Of a stretch of DNA of 64,000 nucleotides, positions 18,201 through 25,838 are shown piece by piece. How positions within the stretch are numbered: the stretch's first letter is position 1; the number at the start of each line of letters is the position of its first letter. A program made the position numbers and the translations under genes. This DNA comes from JAUWGC01 sp963753055 (GTDB lineage: Bacteria; Bacteroidota; Bacteroidia; Bacteroidales; B18-G4): positions 310,001 through 374,000 of the forward strand of contig CAVWAP010000009.1 of NCBI GenBank assembly GCA_963753055.1. The letters run 5' to 3'. The notes under the pieces are model-generated. The model searched no databases. It was not told the DNA's origin and saw only the letters and a program-made list of their open reading frames with translations.

Positions 18201-18484
18201 TCCTGAAAGCCCACGGTATTGAATCCTTTGTTGCCAACTGGCCACAGGAAAAGAAAGCACCTAATTCCGTGGACCTTATCAGAAGTGGCGCCATCGACCT
18301 GGTCATTAATATACCAAAGGATCTTTCCGATGACGAATTAACCAACGATTACCTCATCCGCCGCAGCGCCATCGACTACAACATCCCTCTTATCACCAAT
18401 GCCAGGCTGGCCAGCGCCTTCATCATAGCCTTCTCCAAAATGAACCTGGAAGACCTTTCAATAAAGAGTTGGGACGAGTATTAG
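15266..18484 (+). CDS. carB: Carbamoyl-phosphate synthase large subunit
   Basis: An intact 1072-residue CarB, the usual length. It makes carbamoyl phosphate from bicarbonate, ammonia and two ATP. Two homologous halves are visible. The first begins KVLILGSGALKIGEAGEFDYS and has the ATP-grasp GYPVILRAAYALGGLGSG (about residue 160). The second begins TVIVLGSGAYRIGSSVEFDW (about 562), with GFPVLIRPSYVLSGSAM near 710 and NLRASRSFPFVSK near 845. The last ~130 residues are the MGS-like allosteric domain (LYATLGSHNFLKAHGI). It starts at ATG 15266, 349 bp after carA, and so may be transcribed through or separately from carA. Downstream is a long heptamer array. Confidence 0.97.
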   Translation: MINKPHKVLILGSGALKIGEAGEFDYSGSQALKALREEGITTVLINPNIATVQTSEGIADKIYFLPVTPYFVEKVIQKEKPDSIMLAFGGQTALNCGIELFKNNILEKYNVRVLGTPVRAIEETEDREIFADKLQEIEVKTARSVAVNTVDEALKAAEELGYPVILRAAYALGGLGSGFSSNAGELETLANKALSYSPQVLIEESLKGWKEVEYEVMRDVYDNCITVCNMENFDPLGIHTGESIVVAPSQTLTNREYHLLRELSIRIIRHIGIIGECNVQYAVDPESEDYRVIEVNARLSRSSALASKATGYPLAFVAAKLGLGYGLHELKNAVTQTTTACFEPALDYVVVKVPRWDLTKFAGVSREIGSSMKSVGEVMAIGRTFEEAIQKGLRMIGQGMHGFVGNLNIDQIIQDKDLAIPTDMRIFFIASAFFQGFSTEKIYELTKINRWFLHKLRNIFDMHNHLLEYDKITAVPDETLLKAKKLGFSDFQVARMVIKSSADDITNDLLTVRKHRKSRAILPYVKQIDTLAAEYPAMTNYLYMTYNGSEHDIDFLDDEQTVIVLGSGAYRIGSSVEFDWCGVNALQTIKHEGFRSVMINYNPETVSTDYDVCDRLYFDELTFERVMDIIDLETPRGVIVSTGGQIPNNLAMRLYKQEVRILGTSPVSIDRAENRHKFSSMLDELGVDQPRWRELTSIDDIYGFANEVGFPVLIRPSYVLSGSAMNVVSNKEELGYFLELAAKVSKQYPVVVSEFIENAKEVEMDAVARNGEILAYAMTEHVEFAGVHSGDATMLFPPQKLYVETVRRIKKISRDIAGRLNISGPFNMQFLARDNDIKVIECNLRASRSFPFVSKVLKSNLIELATQVMLGLPVERPNKSLFDLDYIGVKASQFSFSRLQKADPVLGVDMSSTGEVGCLGENYYEGILKAMLSVGYKIPNKGVLLSSGPSWSKMELLNGIKMLAENGMPLYATLGSHNFLKAHGIESFVANWPQEKKAPNSVDLIRSGAIDLVINIPKDLSDDELTNDYLIRRSAIDYNIPLITNARLASAFIIAFSKMNLEDLSIKSWDEY

Positions 18485-18500
18485 AAACCAGTTGTTGGTT

Positions 18501-18744
18501 GATGCTGGATACTAGATACTGGATACTGGATACTAGATACTGGATACTGGATACTAGATACTGGATGCTGGATGCTGGATAACGAATGATATCTGATTCG
18601 TGATTCATGATCCGCCTGTTCGGCGGACGCTGTATCTGATATTTGATTTCAACTTATAACTTACATAAACCTATAACTTATAACCTATAACTTATAACCT
18701 ATAACTTATAACCTATAACTTACAACCTATAACTTACAACTTAT
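18501..18744. repeat. Long heptamer arrays: GATACTG and AACTTAT families
   Basis: 18501-18584 has twelve consecutive units of GATACTG/GATACTA/GATGCTG, the cleanest array in the window. It passes into GATATCT GATTCGT GATTCAT, the same words found inside T9SS sorting-domain genes. A CCGCC-TGTTC-GGCGG hairpin follows (18612-18626). 18651-18744 has about thirteen AACTTAT/AACCTAT units. The stop of the minus-strand permease (18741-18743) is the edge of this array. Confidence 0.9.
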
Positions 18745-21089
18745 TCCGTTGAAAGTACCGTCGCCGGGTTCCGCCTCGCAGTCCTTATCGCGTGCAATGC
18801 GACAGTAAGTACTGCAATAAAAATCGAAACTAGTGCAGCGATCACGAAGAACCAGATGGAGATCTTGGTGTGGTAAATGTAGTTCTCGAGCCAGCGCTTC
18901 ATGGCGTACCACGCTATGGGCCAGGCAATAATATTGGCGATGATGATCCAGCGCATAAAGTCGCGGGTCATGATGTAAACCAGCGTGGGCATCTCTGCGC
19001 CAAAGACCTTGCGGATGCTGATCTCCCTGGTCCGCTGCTCGGCAATATATGCTGCCATGCCAAAAAGGCCCAGGCAGGAGATAAAGATAGCAAGGAGTGT
19101 GAATATGCGGAAGATCTCACCAAGCTTCTTCTCATCACTAAAGGTATTATCATAGGTTTGATTAAGAAGCTGTGGATCAAAAGGATAGTTAGGATTGAAC
19201 TTTTCCCAGACCTGTTGCAGGCGCTCCTCACTTGCATCTTTGTTCTGTGGGTTGTAACGGGCATAAAGATATCTGCCCTGCTCGGGAGATAAGATCATGA
19301 CCAGGGGATCGATCTCATGGTGCATGGGAAGGTGATGGAAGTTCTCAACAACTCCTATGATCTCAATATGCTCCTCGCCCCATGATAACCATTTGCCAAC
19401 AACTTCTTCATCACTGATGAAACCCGCCAGCTTTTCGTTGATCACTATCTTGGCTGTATCAGTAGTAAACTGCTCATCATAAAACCTCCCGCTTTTCAGG
19501 CTCAGGCCCATCACTTTTTCATAATTGAAGTCAATAAAGGTGAACCCAATAAGGATATCGTTATTGCCTTCACTGCCTTCCCAGTCGAAGCCGCCACTGT
19601 TGCTGCCAATCCAGAACGGCAATGTATTACCCCTTGAAACGTGCAATATATTGGGGTCCTGCAGAAGCTCTGCCTTCATGGCTTCGTACTTGTCGGCACT
19701 ACCCCCGCTCATGTAATGATAAAAAACATGTTCTTTATCAATACCCAGTTCCTTGTTCTGAATATAATCCATCTGGTTGAAAATGATCATGGTACAGATG
19801 ATAAGAATGATAGATAGGGAGAACTGGAAGATGACCAGCGCACGGCGGAATAACTTGCCTCCCCTGCCTTTACTCATCGTCTCTCTAAGAACGCCAATGG
19901 GGCGGAAGCGAGACAGGTACAGGGCCGGATAACTGCCTGCGAAGAATCCGACAAAGACAAGTATGAGGATCAACCCCAAGATGTTCCAGGGATCAAGCAG
20001 ATCAAGTCTTAGTTCCGTTTCTACAAATACGTTAAAGCTGGGCAACACCAGGTAAATCAGGACGATGGCAAGCACAAAGGCGATGAGGGTCATGAGCATG
20101 GACTCCCCGAAAAACTGGTGCATGATCTGCAAGCGGTAGGCACCCACCGTTTTTCGTATGCCAATCTCCCTGCTTCTCCGTGATGAACGTGCCGTGCTGA
20201 GGTTCATAAAGTTGATGCATGCAATCAGCAGGATGAATATAGCTACTGCCGAGAAAATATAAATATACTGGATGTTTCCTCCTTCGCCCCGGTACGAATG
20301 CAAGTGCATCTTTTCAAACGGGAAGAGGAACAAGTCGATGCTGGATTCATCATCAGGATCATCCTTTTTCTCAATTATATAATTCTTGATCTTGGTATTG
20401 ACATCTGTGTAGTTGGCTTCATCATGAAGTTGTATATAGACATAATAGGAGTTCCAACCATACCGGTCCAGGTTGTGGCCCAGGTTTTCCATATACTTGA
20501 AAGGGATGCAGGATTTTATCTTGAAGGATGAGTTGGCCGGTGGTTTTTCAATGACCCCGGTCACCTTGAAGTGATGCTCCTGGTTCATGGTCAACACCTT
20601 CCCAATGGGATCCTCATCACCAAAATATTTCCTTGCCATTTCTTCTGTAATGACAATGGAGTTCAGGTCATCAAACACATGTAGCGGGTCTCCTTGCAGG
20701 AACTTGAAATTAAGCATTTCCCAGATTTGTGGGTCGGCCAGACATACCGACTCCTCCAGTATCTTGTCTTCATAGCTGCAGAACATGGATTGCCAGTAGA
20801 ACATGAAGGAATTCACAACTTCAGGTATATCCGCCCGGATATCATCTGAGATTGGTCCGGGCATGCAGGTGGTGGTCAGCGGACCCGTGGCATAATACTG
20901 CGTTTGCACCAGCCGGTATATGTTTTCCGATTTTTCATTGTACTTATCGTAACTCAGCTCAAACTGTATCCAAAGGAAGATCAGGATTGAGCAGGCCATG
21001 CCGATCGACAGGCCCAGAATATTAATTATCGAAAATCCTTTATAACGGATCAGGTTCCTAAAAGCGATCTTAATATAATTACTCCACAT
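18741..21089 (-). CDS. ABC transporter permease, MacB/FtsX type
   Basis: A 782-residue inner-membrane permease with duplicated MacB_PCD-FtsX architecture. The first unit has a helix at about 20-42 (FSIINILGLSIGMACSILIFL), a periplasmic domain to ~265, then a FtsX bundle at about 270-440 (SAVAIFILLIACINFMNL, FVLAIVLIYLVL, LILVFVGFFAGSYPALYL). The second periplasmic domain is ~445-660 and the last three helices are ~665-772. The conserved REIGIRKTVGA and REISIRKVFGA cytoplasmic loops are present. No ATPase gene is adjacent, which is common for this family in Bacteroidota. It likely moves a peptide, lipid or antibiotic substrate. The ATG at 21089 starts MWSNYIKIAFRNL, a typical N-terminus. Confidence 0.9.
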   Translation of the reverse strand: MWSNYIKIAFRNLIRYKGFSIINILGLSIGMACSILIFLWIQFELSYDKYNEKSENIYRLVQTQYYATGPLTTTCMPGPISDDIRADIPEVVNSFMFYWQSMFCSYEDKILEESVCLADPQIWEMLNFKFLQGDPLHVFDDLNSIVITEEMARKYFGDEDPIGKVLTMNQEHHFKVTGVIEKPPANSSFKIKSCIPFKYMENLGHNLDRYGWNSYYVYIQLHDEANYTDVNTKIKNYIIEKKDDPDDESSIDLFLFPFEKMHLHSYRGEGGNIQYIYIFSAVAIFILLIACINFMNLSTARSSRRSREIGIRKTVGAYRLQIMHQFFGESMLMTLIAFVLAIVLIYLVLPSFNVFVETELRLDLLDPWNILGLILILVFVGFFAGSYPALYLSRFRPIGVLRETMSKGRGGKLFRRALVIFQFSLSIILIICTMIIFNQMDYIQNKELGIDKEHVFYHYMSGGSADKYEAMKAELLQDPNILHVSRGNTLPFWIGSNSGGFDWEGSEGNNDILIGFTFIDFNYEKVMGLSLKSGRFYDEQFTTDTAKIVINEKLAGFISDEEVVGKWLSWGEEHIEIIGVVENFHHLPMHHEIDPLVMILSPEQGRYLYARYNPQNKDASEERLQQVWEKFNPNYPFDPQLLNQTYDNTFSDEKKLGEIFRIFTLLAIFISCLGLFGMAAYIAEQRTREISIRKVFGAEMPTLVYIMTRDFMRWIIIANIIAWPIAWYAMKRWLENYIYHTKISIWFFVIAALVSIFIAVLTVALHAIRTARRNPATVLSTE

Positions 21090-21275
21090 AATTTCAGGTT
21101 TACATGTGCTTGTTATTATAAATACTGATAAAAATATGAAATATTACAGGATTTTGTCAATTTATAATGGATTCAGATAGCCATTATTAGTGACGAGTGA
21201 CAATTGATAATCTGGCACTGGCATTTCATAATTAATTTACCTATATTTATCTCATTAATCAAAAACCATCTAGTT

Positions 21276-23825
21276 ATGAAACGATTGTTATTTTTTCTGA
21301 ATCTTTTAATTATTACAATAATTCTTTCAACATCCCTGCAAGCCCAGGAGTTCTGGGGAATGACAAGAAGTGGGGGGGAAACAGCAGCCGGGGTGATATT
21401 TAAGACAGATATCAACGGAGAAAATTTTCAGGCTGTTTACCACTTCCAGCAATATACAGGTTCCAGGCCATATGGACATGTGGTGGAAGCTGAGAATGGG
21501 TTGCTTTATGGCTTGACTGATGGAGGTGGAATTCAGGATTTAGGCCTATTGTTTTGTTACGACCCGGCAGAGGATAAATATACTGTAAAAGTTGAATTTG
21601 ATGGTGAAAATGGACACTCACCTGAAGGCAGTATGATTCTTGCAAGCAATAAATTGCTATATGGGGTGACTCCAGGGGGGGGTACCAACCATGAGGGTGT
21701 AATTTTTGAGTTCGACCCGGAAACCGAGATTTACGATGTAAGGTTTAGTTTTGATGGGACCAATTATGGCCGCAGGCCTGTCGGGGACATTATTGAAGCT
21801 GCTAACGGGAAGTTTTACGGCATGACTTATATGGGAGGTGATTTTGATATGGGTGTGCTTTACGAATACAATCCCATTGCCAATCTCTGCGTTAAAAAAG
21901 TCGACTTCAATGGCCCTTCAAAAGGCGCCAGTCCTATTGGAAACCTTATACAAGCGGCTAATGGAAAGCTCTATGGGTTAACTCCCAAAGGAGGGATCAA
22001 TGATATGGGTGTGCTTTTTTCATATGATATTAATACAAGTACATATCTCAAGATCATTGAATTTGATGGAACAAACAATGGCTCAATGCCATATGGTAGT
22101 TTATTTGAGTCTTCTGATAATATACTTTATGGAATGACCTCCCAGGGTGGTAGTTCGGACAACGGGACAATATTTTCTTTTGATCCGGCAACCAATATCC
22201 TTACAAAGAAATTTGAATTTAATGGCGTAACTTTTGGATCACTTCCAAACGGTAGTTTTATTGCTGGAAACGATGGATATCTTTATGGGTTGACAAATGG
22301 CGGGGGGATCAATAGTTCAGGTACAATGTTTAAATATGATCCGGTAGCTGAGGATTTTGTCAAGCTGGTGGATTTTTATGATGAGGATTTTGGGGAACAT
22401 CCTTCTGATGACCTATTCCTGGCCAGTAATGGAAAGATGTACGGAACAGCCAGCAATGCAGGAACCCTTAATAAAGGTACTTTTTTTGAATATGATCCTG
22501 TCAGCAACATCTTTACCAAAAAGTTTGATTTTAATGCCACAGCAGAAGGTGCACAGCCCCTTGGAAGCCTTATGTACTATTCAAATGAGAAGCTGTTTGG
22601 CATGACTCCTACAGGTGGGGAAAATTATTCAGGTGTGATTTTTGAGATCAATCCCAAGGATAATTCTTACAATGTCCGGCATAATTTTGATTGGATGGTG
22701 GATGGTGGTAATCCCCAGGGGGCACTAATTGAGGCTTCTACCGGGAAGATTTATGGAGTTACAAACAGTGGTGGGGCACATTATGGGGGAACCCTATTTG
22801 AATTCGATCCGGTAACCTACAACTGTCAAAACTTATATAGTTTCGAAGAAATTGTTTCCGGTTATCGCCCTATCGGTGATCTTTGTGAAGGCCCGGATGG
22901 GAGATTATATGGTACAGCCGAAAGGGGAGGTGATTATGGATTGGGTACCTTATTTTCCTACGATCCTGCAAGCACGAATTTTGTTAAGTTATTTGATTTC
23001 AATACTACCTATGGTGAATGGCCATATTCAGGACTTGCCCTTGCGGATAATGGAAAACTATATGGTATGACATACAAGGGAGGGACCTTTAATGATGGTG
23101 TCCTGTTTGAGTATGACCCGGTGACCTTTGATTTTCAGGTGAAAGAACATTTTGATGGAACCAACAAGGGTGCTCATCCCCGTGGAAGTCTTCTTCTTGA
23201 TAATGGACTGTTATATGGATTAGCAACACGTGGAGGAGTCAATGATGCCGGCATATTATTTACCTATAATCCAGATACTGAGCAGTTTTCAAAGAAAGCA
23301 GAATTTGATGAGACAACGATTGGGAGTTACCCGGCTGGCAGCCTGTTAAAGGCTTCAAACGGTCAATTCTATGGTGTATCAGGCTGGGGTGGTGAAAGCG
23401 GCTTTGGTACAATTTTTAAATACAACAGTGCTTCAAATATATTGTCAAAGACAACGGAGTTTAATGGTAAAGAGGGAAAATGGCCTAACGCTTGTACACT
23501 TATTGAGGTTGAGGATGAAAGCGGAGTTCCCGGAAATGAAAAGTGGTTATTTAATATTGAAATTTATCCAAACCCTTGCTCAGACGCTACGCGTGTTCGA
23601 TATCTGATTCATGATACCGGATCCCTCGGCTCCGCTCGGGACAGGTATCTGATAATTGATTTATTTGATATTTCGGGAAGGAAGATTCGTGAATTGATTC
23701 ATGAGAAGCAAACACCTGGTGAATACGAGAAGGAAATTAATATGAGTTATTTGGTTCCTGGAGTGTATTTCATCAGGGTGCAGGCAGGAAATGAGGTTGC
23801 GGTGCGGAAGCTAATCGTACGTTAA
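21276..23825 (+). CDS. T9SS protein with Gloeo/Verruco-type propeller repeats
   Basis: About 849 residues from ATG 21276, chosen for its signal peptide (KRLLFFLNLLIITIILSTSLQA). The body has about fifteen repeats of ~49 residues with a G-x-x-P-x-G-x-L, NGKLYGMT, GG, G-x-LF-E-YDP pattern, matching the Gloeo/Verruco tandem repeat. These probably form one or two beta-propellers. The C-terminal T9SS type A domain (EIYPNPCSDATRVRYL, FDISGRKIREL, GVYFIRVQAG, VRKLIVR) targets it to the surface. The CTD loop is enlarged by repeat DNA (HDTGSLGSARDRY). The 3' end and ~25 bp past the stop closely resemble the end of the gene at 39633. Confidence 0.85.
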   Translation: MKRLLFFLNLLIITIILSTSLQAQEFWGMTRSGGETAAGVIFKTDINGENFQAVYHFQQYTGSRPYGHVVEAENGLLYGLTDGGGIQDLGLLFCYDPAEDKYTVKVEFDGENGHSPEGSMILASNKLLYGVTPGGGTNHEGVIFEFDPETEIYDVRFSFDGTNYGRRPVGDIIEAANGKFYGMTYMGGDFDMGVLYEYNPIANLCVKKVDFNGPSKGASPIGNLIQAANGKLYGLTPKGGINDMGVLFSYDINTSTYLKIIEFDGTNNGSMPYGSLFESSDNILYGMTSQGGSSDNGTIFSFDPATNILTKKFEFNGVTFGSLPNGSFIAGNDGYLYGLTNGGGINSSGTMFKYDPVAEDFVKLVDFYDEDFGEHPSDDLFLASNGKMYGTASNAGTLNKGTFFEYDPVSNIFTKKFDFNATAEGAQPLGSLMYYSNEKLFGMTPTGGENYSGVIFEINPKDNSYNVRHNFDWMVDGGNPQGALIEASTGKIYGVTNSGGAHYGGTLFEFDPVTYNCQNLYSFEEIVSGYRPIGDLCEGPDGRLYGTAERGGDYGLGTLFSYDPASTNFVKLFDFNTTYGEWPYSGLALADNGKLYGMTYKGGTFNDGVLFEYDPVTFDFQVKEHFDGTNKGAHPRGSLLLDNGLLYGLATRGGVNDAGILFTYNPDTEQFSKKAEFDETTIGSYPAGSLLKASNGQFYGVSGWGGESGFGTIFKYNSASNILSKTTEFNGKEGKWPNACTLIEVEDESGVPGNEKWLFNIEIYPNPCSDATRVRYLIHDTGSLGSARDRYLIIDLFDISGRKIRELIHEKQTPGEYEKEINMSYLVPGVYFIRVQAGNEVAVRKLIVR
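23598..23672 (+). repeat. Heptamer/insert repeat in a T9SS CTD loop
   Basis: GATATCT GATTCAT GATACCG GATCCCT, then a GC-rich CGGCTCCGCTCGGGACAGG piece, then TATCTGATAATTGATTTAT. This is a shorter version of the insert in the gene at 2255, at the same place in the CTD, and stays in frame. Confidence 0.7.
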
Positions 23826-23878
23826 TCAGGTTTGTGTTTTGATAGATCCCGGCACACGACGCAGGGGCAAGCTAATCA

Positions 23879-24589
23879 CTAATATATTCCATAAACGAAC
23901 CAATAGTCATCAACCCCACATTCCCCGTATGGAAGGCGAAAGTATCCCTCTTCTCCCCAATTCGGTCCCCAGCTGTTGCGGCAGATCCAGTAGCCTCCGT
24001 TTTTTATTTCGAAGTGATCGTACCAGCCGACAATGACGACCCAGTGTCCACCTTCCTCAGTTGCAACGCCATCCCACTCATAAATGCCTTCGGTGTACGC
24101 ATCAAGGTCCTTGTAAAAAATCATGTTAGTGGCCACCGGACCGTATTTCAAAATAGTCCCTTTGATGGTCTTTACTTTCTCCGGGAGTTCCATCTTATGC
24201 GTTTCAACAACATGATACTCAGTAAGTTTATAGTCGAAGATATGACCGGGCTTCTTGCTGGTCTTCTTGTCCTCGTATGGCAACTCCGACTCTTTCACAA
24301 TCCCATTTTCTGTCATGAACTTCATCGCATCCACAGAGGAGATCCCACTGGCCACCCACTCATCCGAACAGTTGATCACATGCTGCTCTGATAGGTCAAC
24401 AACTTTTCCTGTCTCCATCTTGATCAAGGCCTCCATCACCGCCACCGCGGCAAACGCCCCACAGGAGCCAAGGTTCATCTGATGCTTGACGGGAGTGAAG
24501 ATGTCTGCTTCTCGCAAATCGAATGCGGAAGGCAATTGTTCCTGGGGATGAATCATCAACAGTAGAAAAAAGATAGTGATGTGTTTCAT
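23879..24589 (-). CDS. C1A (papain-family) cysteine peptidase, no propeptide
   Basis: A 236-residue exported peptidase. A short signal peptide (MKHITIFFLLLMIHPQEQ) leads straight to the mature start LPSAFDLREADIFTPVKHQ. The oxyanion Gln and the nucleophile Cys are in VKHQMNLGSCGAFAAV (Cys about 43), the catalytic His in GGHWVVIVGW (about 182), and the Asn in CRNSWGPNWGEEGYF (about 205). The inhibitory propeptide of most papain-family enzymes, ~80-100 residues, is absent, so control must come from elsewhere or the enzyme is active on export. There is no T9SS sorting domain. It converges with the propeller gene at 21276, with 53 bp between the stops. Confidence 0.9.
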   Translation of the reverse strand: MKHITIFFLLLMIHPQEQLPSAFDLREADIFTPVKHQMNLGSCGAFAAVAVMEALIKMETGKVVDLSEQHVINCSDEWVASGISSVDAMKFMTENGIVKESELPYEDKKTSKKPGHIFDYKLTEYHVVETHKMELPEKVKTIKGTILKYGPVATNMIFYKDLDAYTEGIYEWDGVATEEGGHWVVIVGWYDHFEIKNGGYWICRNSWGPNWGEEGYFRLPYGECGVDDYWFVYGIY

Positions 24590-24592
24590 GGA

Positions 24593-24781
24593 GGTTGGTG
24601 GTTAGTGGTTAGTGGTTAGTGGTTGGTGGTTAGTGGTTAGTGATTAGTGGTTAGTGGTTAGTGAAAATAATAAAAAATATCATATATTATGACAAATACA
24701 ATATGGAACATGGGACACGGAACATTGAACATGGTAAATCAAAAAAACTGATCACAGGTCACGGGTCACGGGTCACTAACT
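24593..24781. repeat. TTAGTGG array and composite GAACATT module
   Basis: 24593-24662 has ten GGTTAGT/GGTTGGT/GATTAGT units directly upstream of the peptidase gene. 24702-24753 repeats the module seen in the anti-sigma gene (GGAACAT / TGAACAT units, then GGTAAATCAAAAAAACTGAT). 24752-24776 has TCACAGG/TCACGGG units, which also encode the last residues (LVTRDP) of the minus-strand LVIVD gene. Confidence 0.85.
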
Positions 24782-25706
24782 GTAGTATTCTCATTCCACC
24801 ATCCACAATGACGTAAATGTATGTTCCGTCAAACCACACTCCATGGGCGAAGCATTCCAACTGGGTAAGGGAGGCGGGGAATTTGGGATTGCTGACATCA
24901 TATACCAGCACGCCACGCTGGTGGTCGGCAACGATGAGGATGTTGTCTTTTACAAAGACGCCGTAGGCTTCACCACTGTCATTGACAGTGCTCAGCCTTT
25001 TTGGTGAGAGTGGGGCTTCGAGATTGTATATGCTCACCGGGCCCGTATGCGAACCGACATAAAGTATGTCATTTTCTATGCAGATACTGCGTGCGCTGCC
25101 TTTCACAGGCATCTCAGAAATAAAATCAGGATTGGCAGGGTTGCCAACGTTGAAGATATAGATCCCTTTGCTACGAACTGTAACATAAAGCATACCCTCT
25201 TCGATGGTAAGCCCCATGCCTGCTCTCCCGAGATACATTGAACTTACCCAATCAGGACTGGCGGGATCTGCGATATCATAAACAACAAGCTGTCCCTGGC
25301 ACTGTGTTATGAAAGCATAATTCCCTTCAACCTTAATTATATTCGGATTATCCAGCTGGTCAGTAACACTGATAACAAAGGGCTCCCGCGGATGCCGGAT
25401 GTTAGCAATTACCAGGGTATTATCCATGGTCACCATATACAGGATCGTGTCCCTGACAAAAACACCATTGGCTGGTTCATCAGTCTTTACTCTCCCAATA
25501 AGCTCAGGGTCAGCCTTGTTCGAAAGATCAACAATATCTACTCCGTAATCCGTCGACACATAGGCATAGTCTCCTTCAATGAAGATATCATGCACCATAT
25601 CGACTTCATACGTGCTTGTTTCCACAAGAACAAATTCCTGAGCGACACCCTGTTGGACATACAGGATGGTCATGAGAAAGAAAGACAGCTTAACTGCTCT
25701 TCTCAT
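24759..25706 (-). CDS. Secreted LVIVD-repeat propeller protein
   Basis: About 315 residues from ATG 25706, the Met that opens a signal peptide (RRAVKLSFFLMTILYVQQGVA); an upstream in-frame Met would add 16 non-signal residues. The body is a beta-propeller of LVIVD-type repeats, about six of ~42 residues, each with YAYVSTDYGVDIVDLSNKADP-like strands: YAFITQCQGQLVVYDI, MLYVTVRSKGIYIFNV, ILYVGSHTGPVSIYNL, ILIVADHQRGVLVYDV. There is no T9SS domain; the C-terminus (LQLVTRDP) is encoded by repeat DNA and may have replaced one. A role in adhesion or binding is possible but not shown. Confidence 0.8.
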   Translation of the reverse strand: MRRAVKLSFFLMTILYVQQGVAQEFVLVETSTYEVDMVHDIFIEGDYAYVSTDYGVDIVDLSNKADPELIGRVKTDEPANGVFVRDTILYMVTMDNTLVIANIRHPREPFVISVTDQLDNPNIIKVEGNYAFITQCQGQLVVYDIADPASPDWVSSMYLGRAGMGLTIEEGMLYVTVRSKGIYIFNVGNPANPDFISEMPVKGSARSICIENDILYVGSHTGPVSIYNLEAPLSPKRLSTVNDSGEAYGVFVKDNILIVADHQRGVLVYDVSNPKFPASLTQLECFAHGVWFDGTYIYVIVDGGMRILQLVTRDP

Positions 25707-25746
25707 TACTATTTGGTCATTTAAAAGATTTAGAATCCTAAAGGTA

Positions 25747-25838
25747 GTGAACACTGAACACTGAACACTGAGCAGTAGTGAAGAGTTACTAACGGTTGGT
25801 TGTTAGTTAGTGGTTGGTGGTTGGTGATTAGCGCTTAG
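25747..25838. repeat. Heptamer arrays, GAACACT and GTTGGTG families
   Basis: 25748-25774 has TGAACAC units ending TGAGCAG. 25796-25838 has GGTTGTT / AGTTAGT / GGTTGGT units that run to the stop of the next minus-strand gene (25839). Confidence 0.75.

Noticed and set aside
18501..18744. CRISPR-like array
   Set aside because: Units are 7 bp, contiguous and degenerate, with no spacers and no cas genes.
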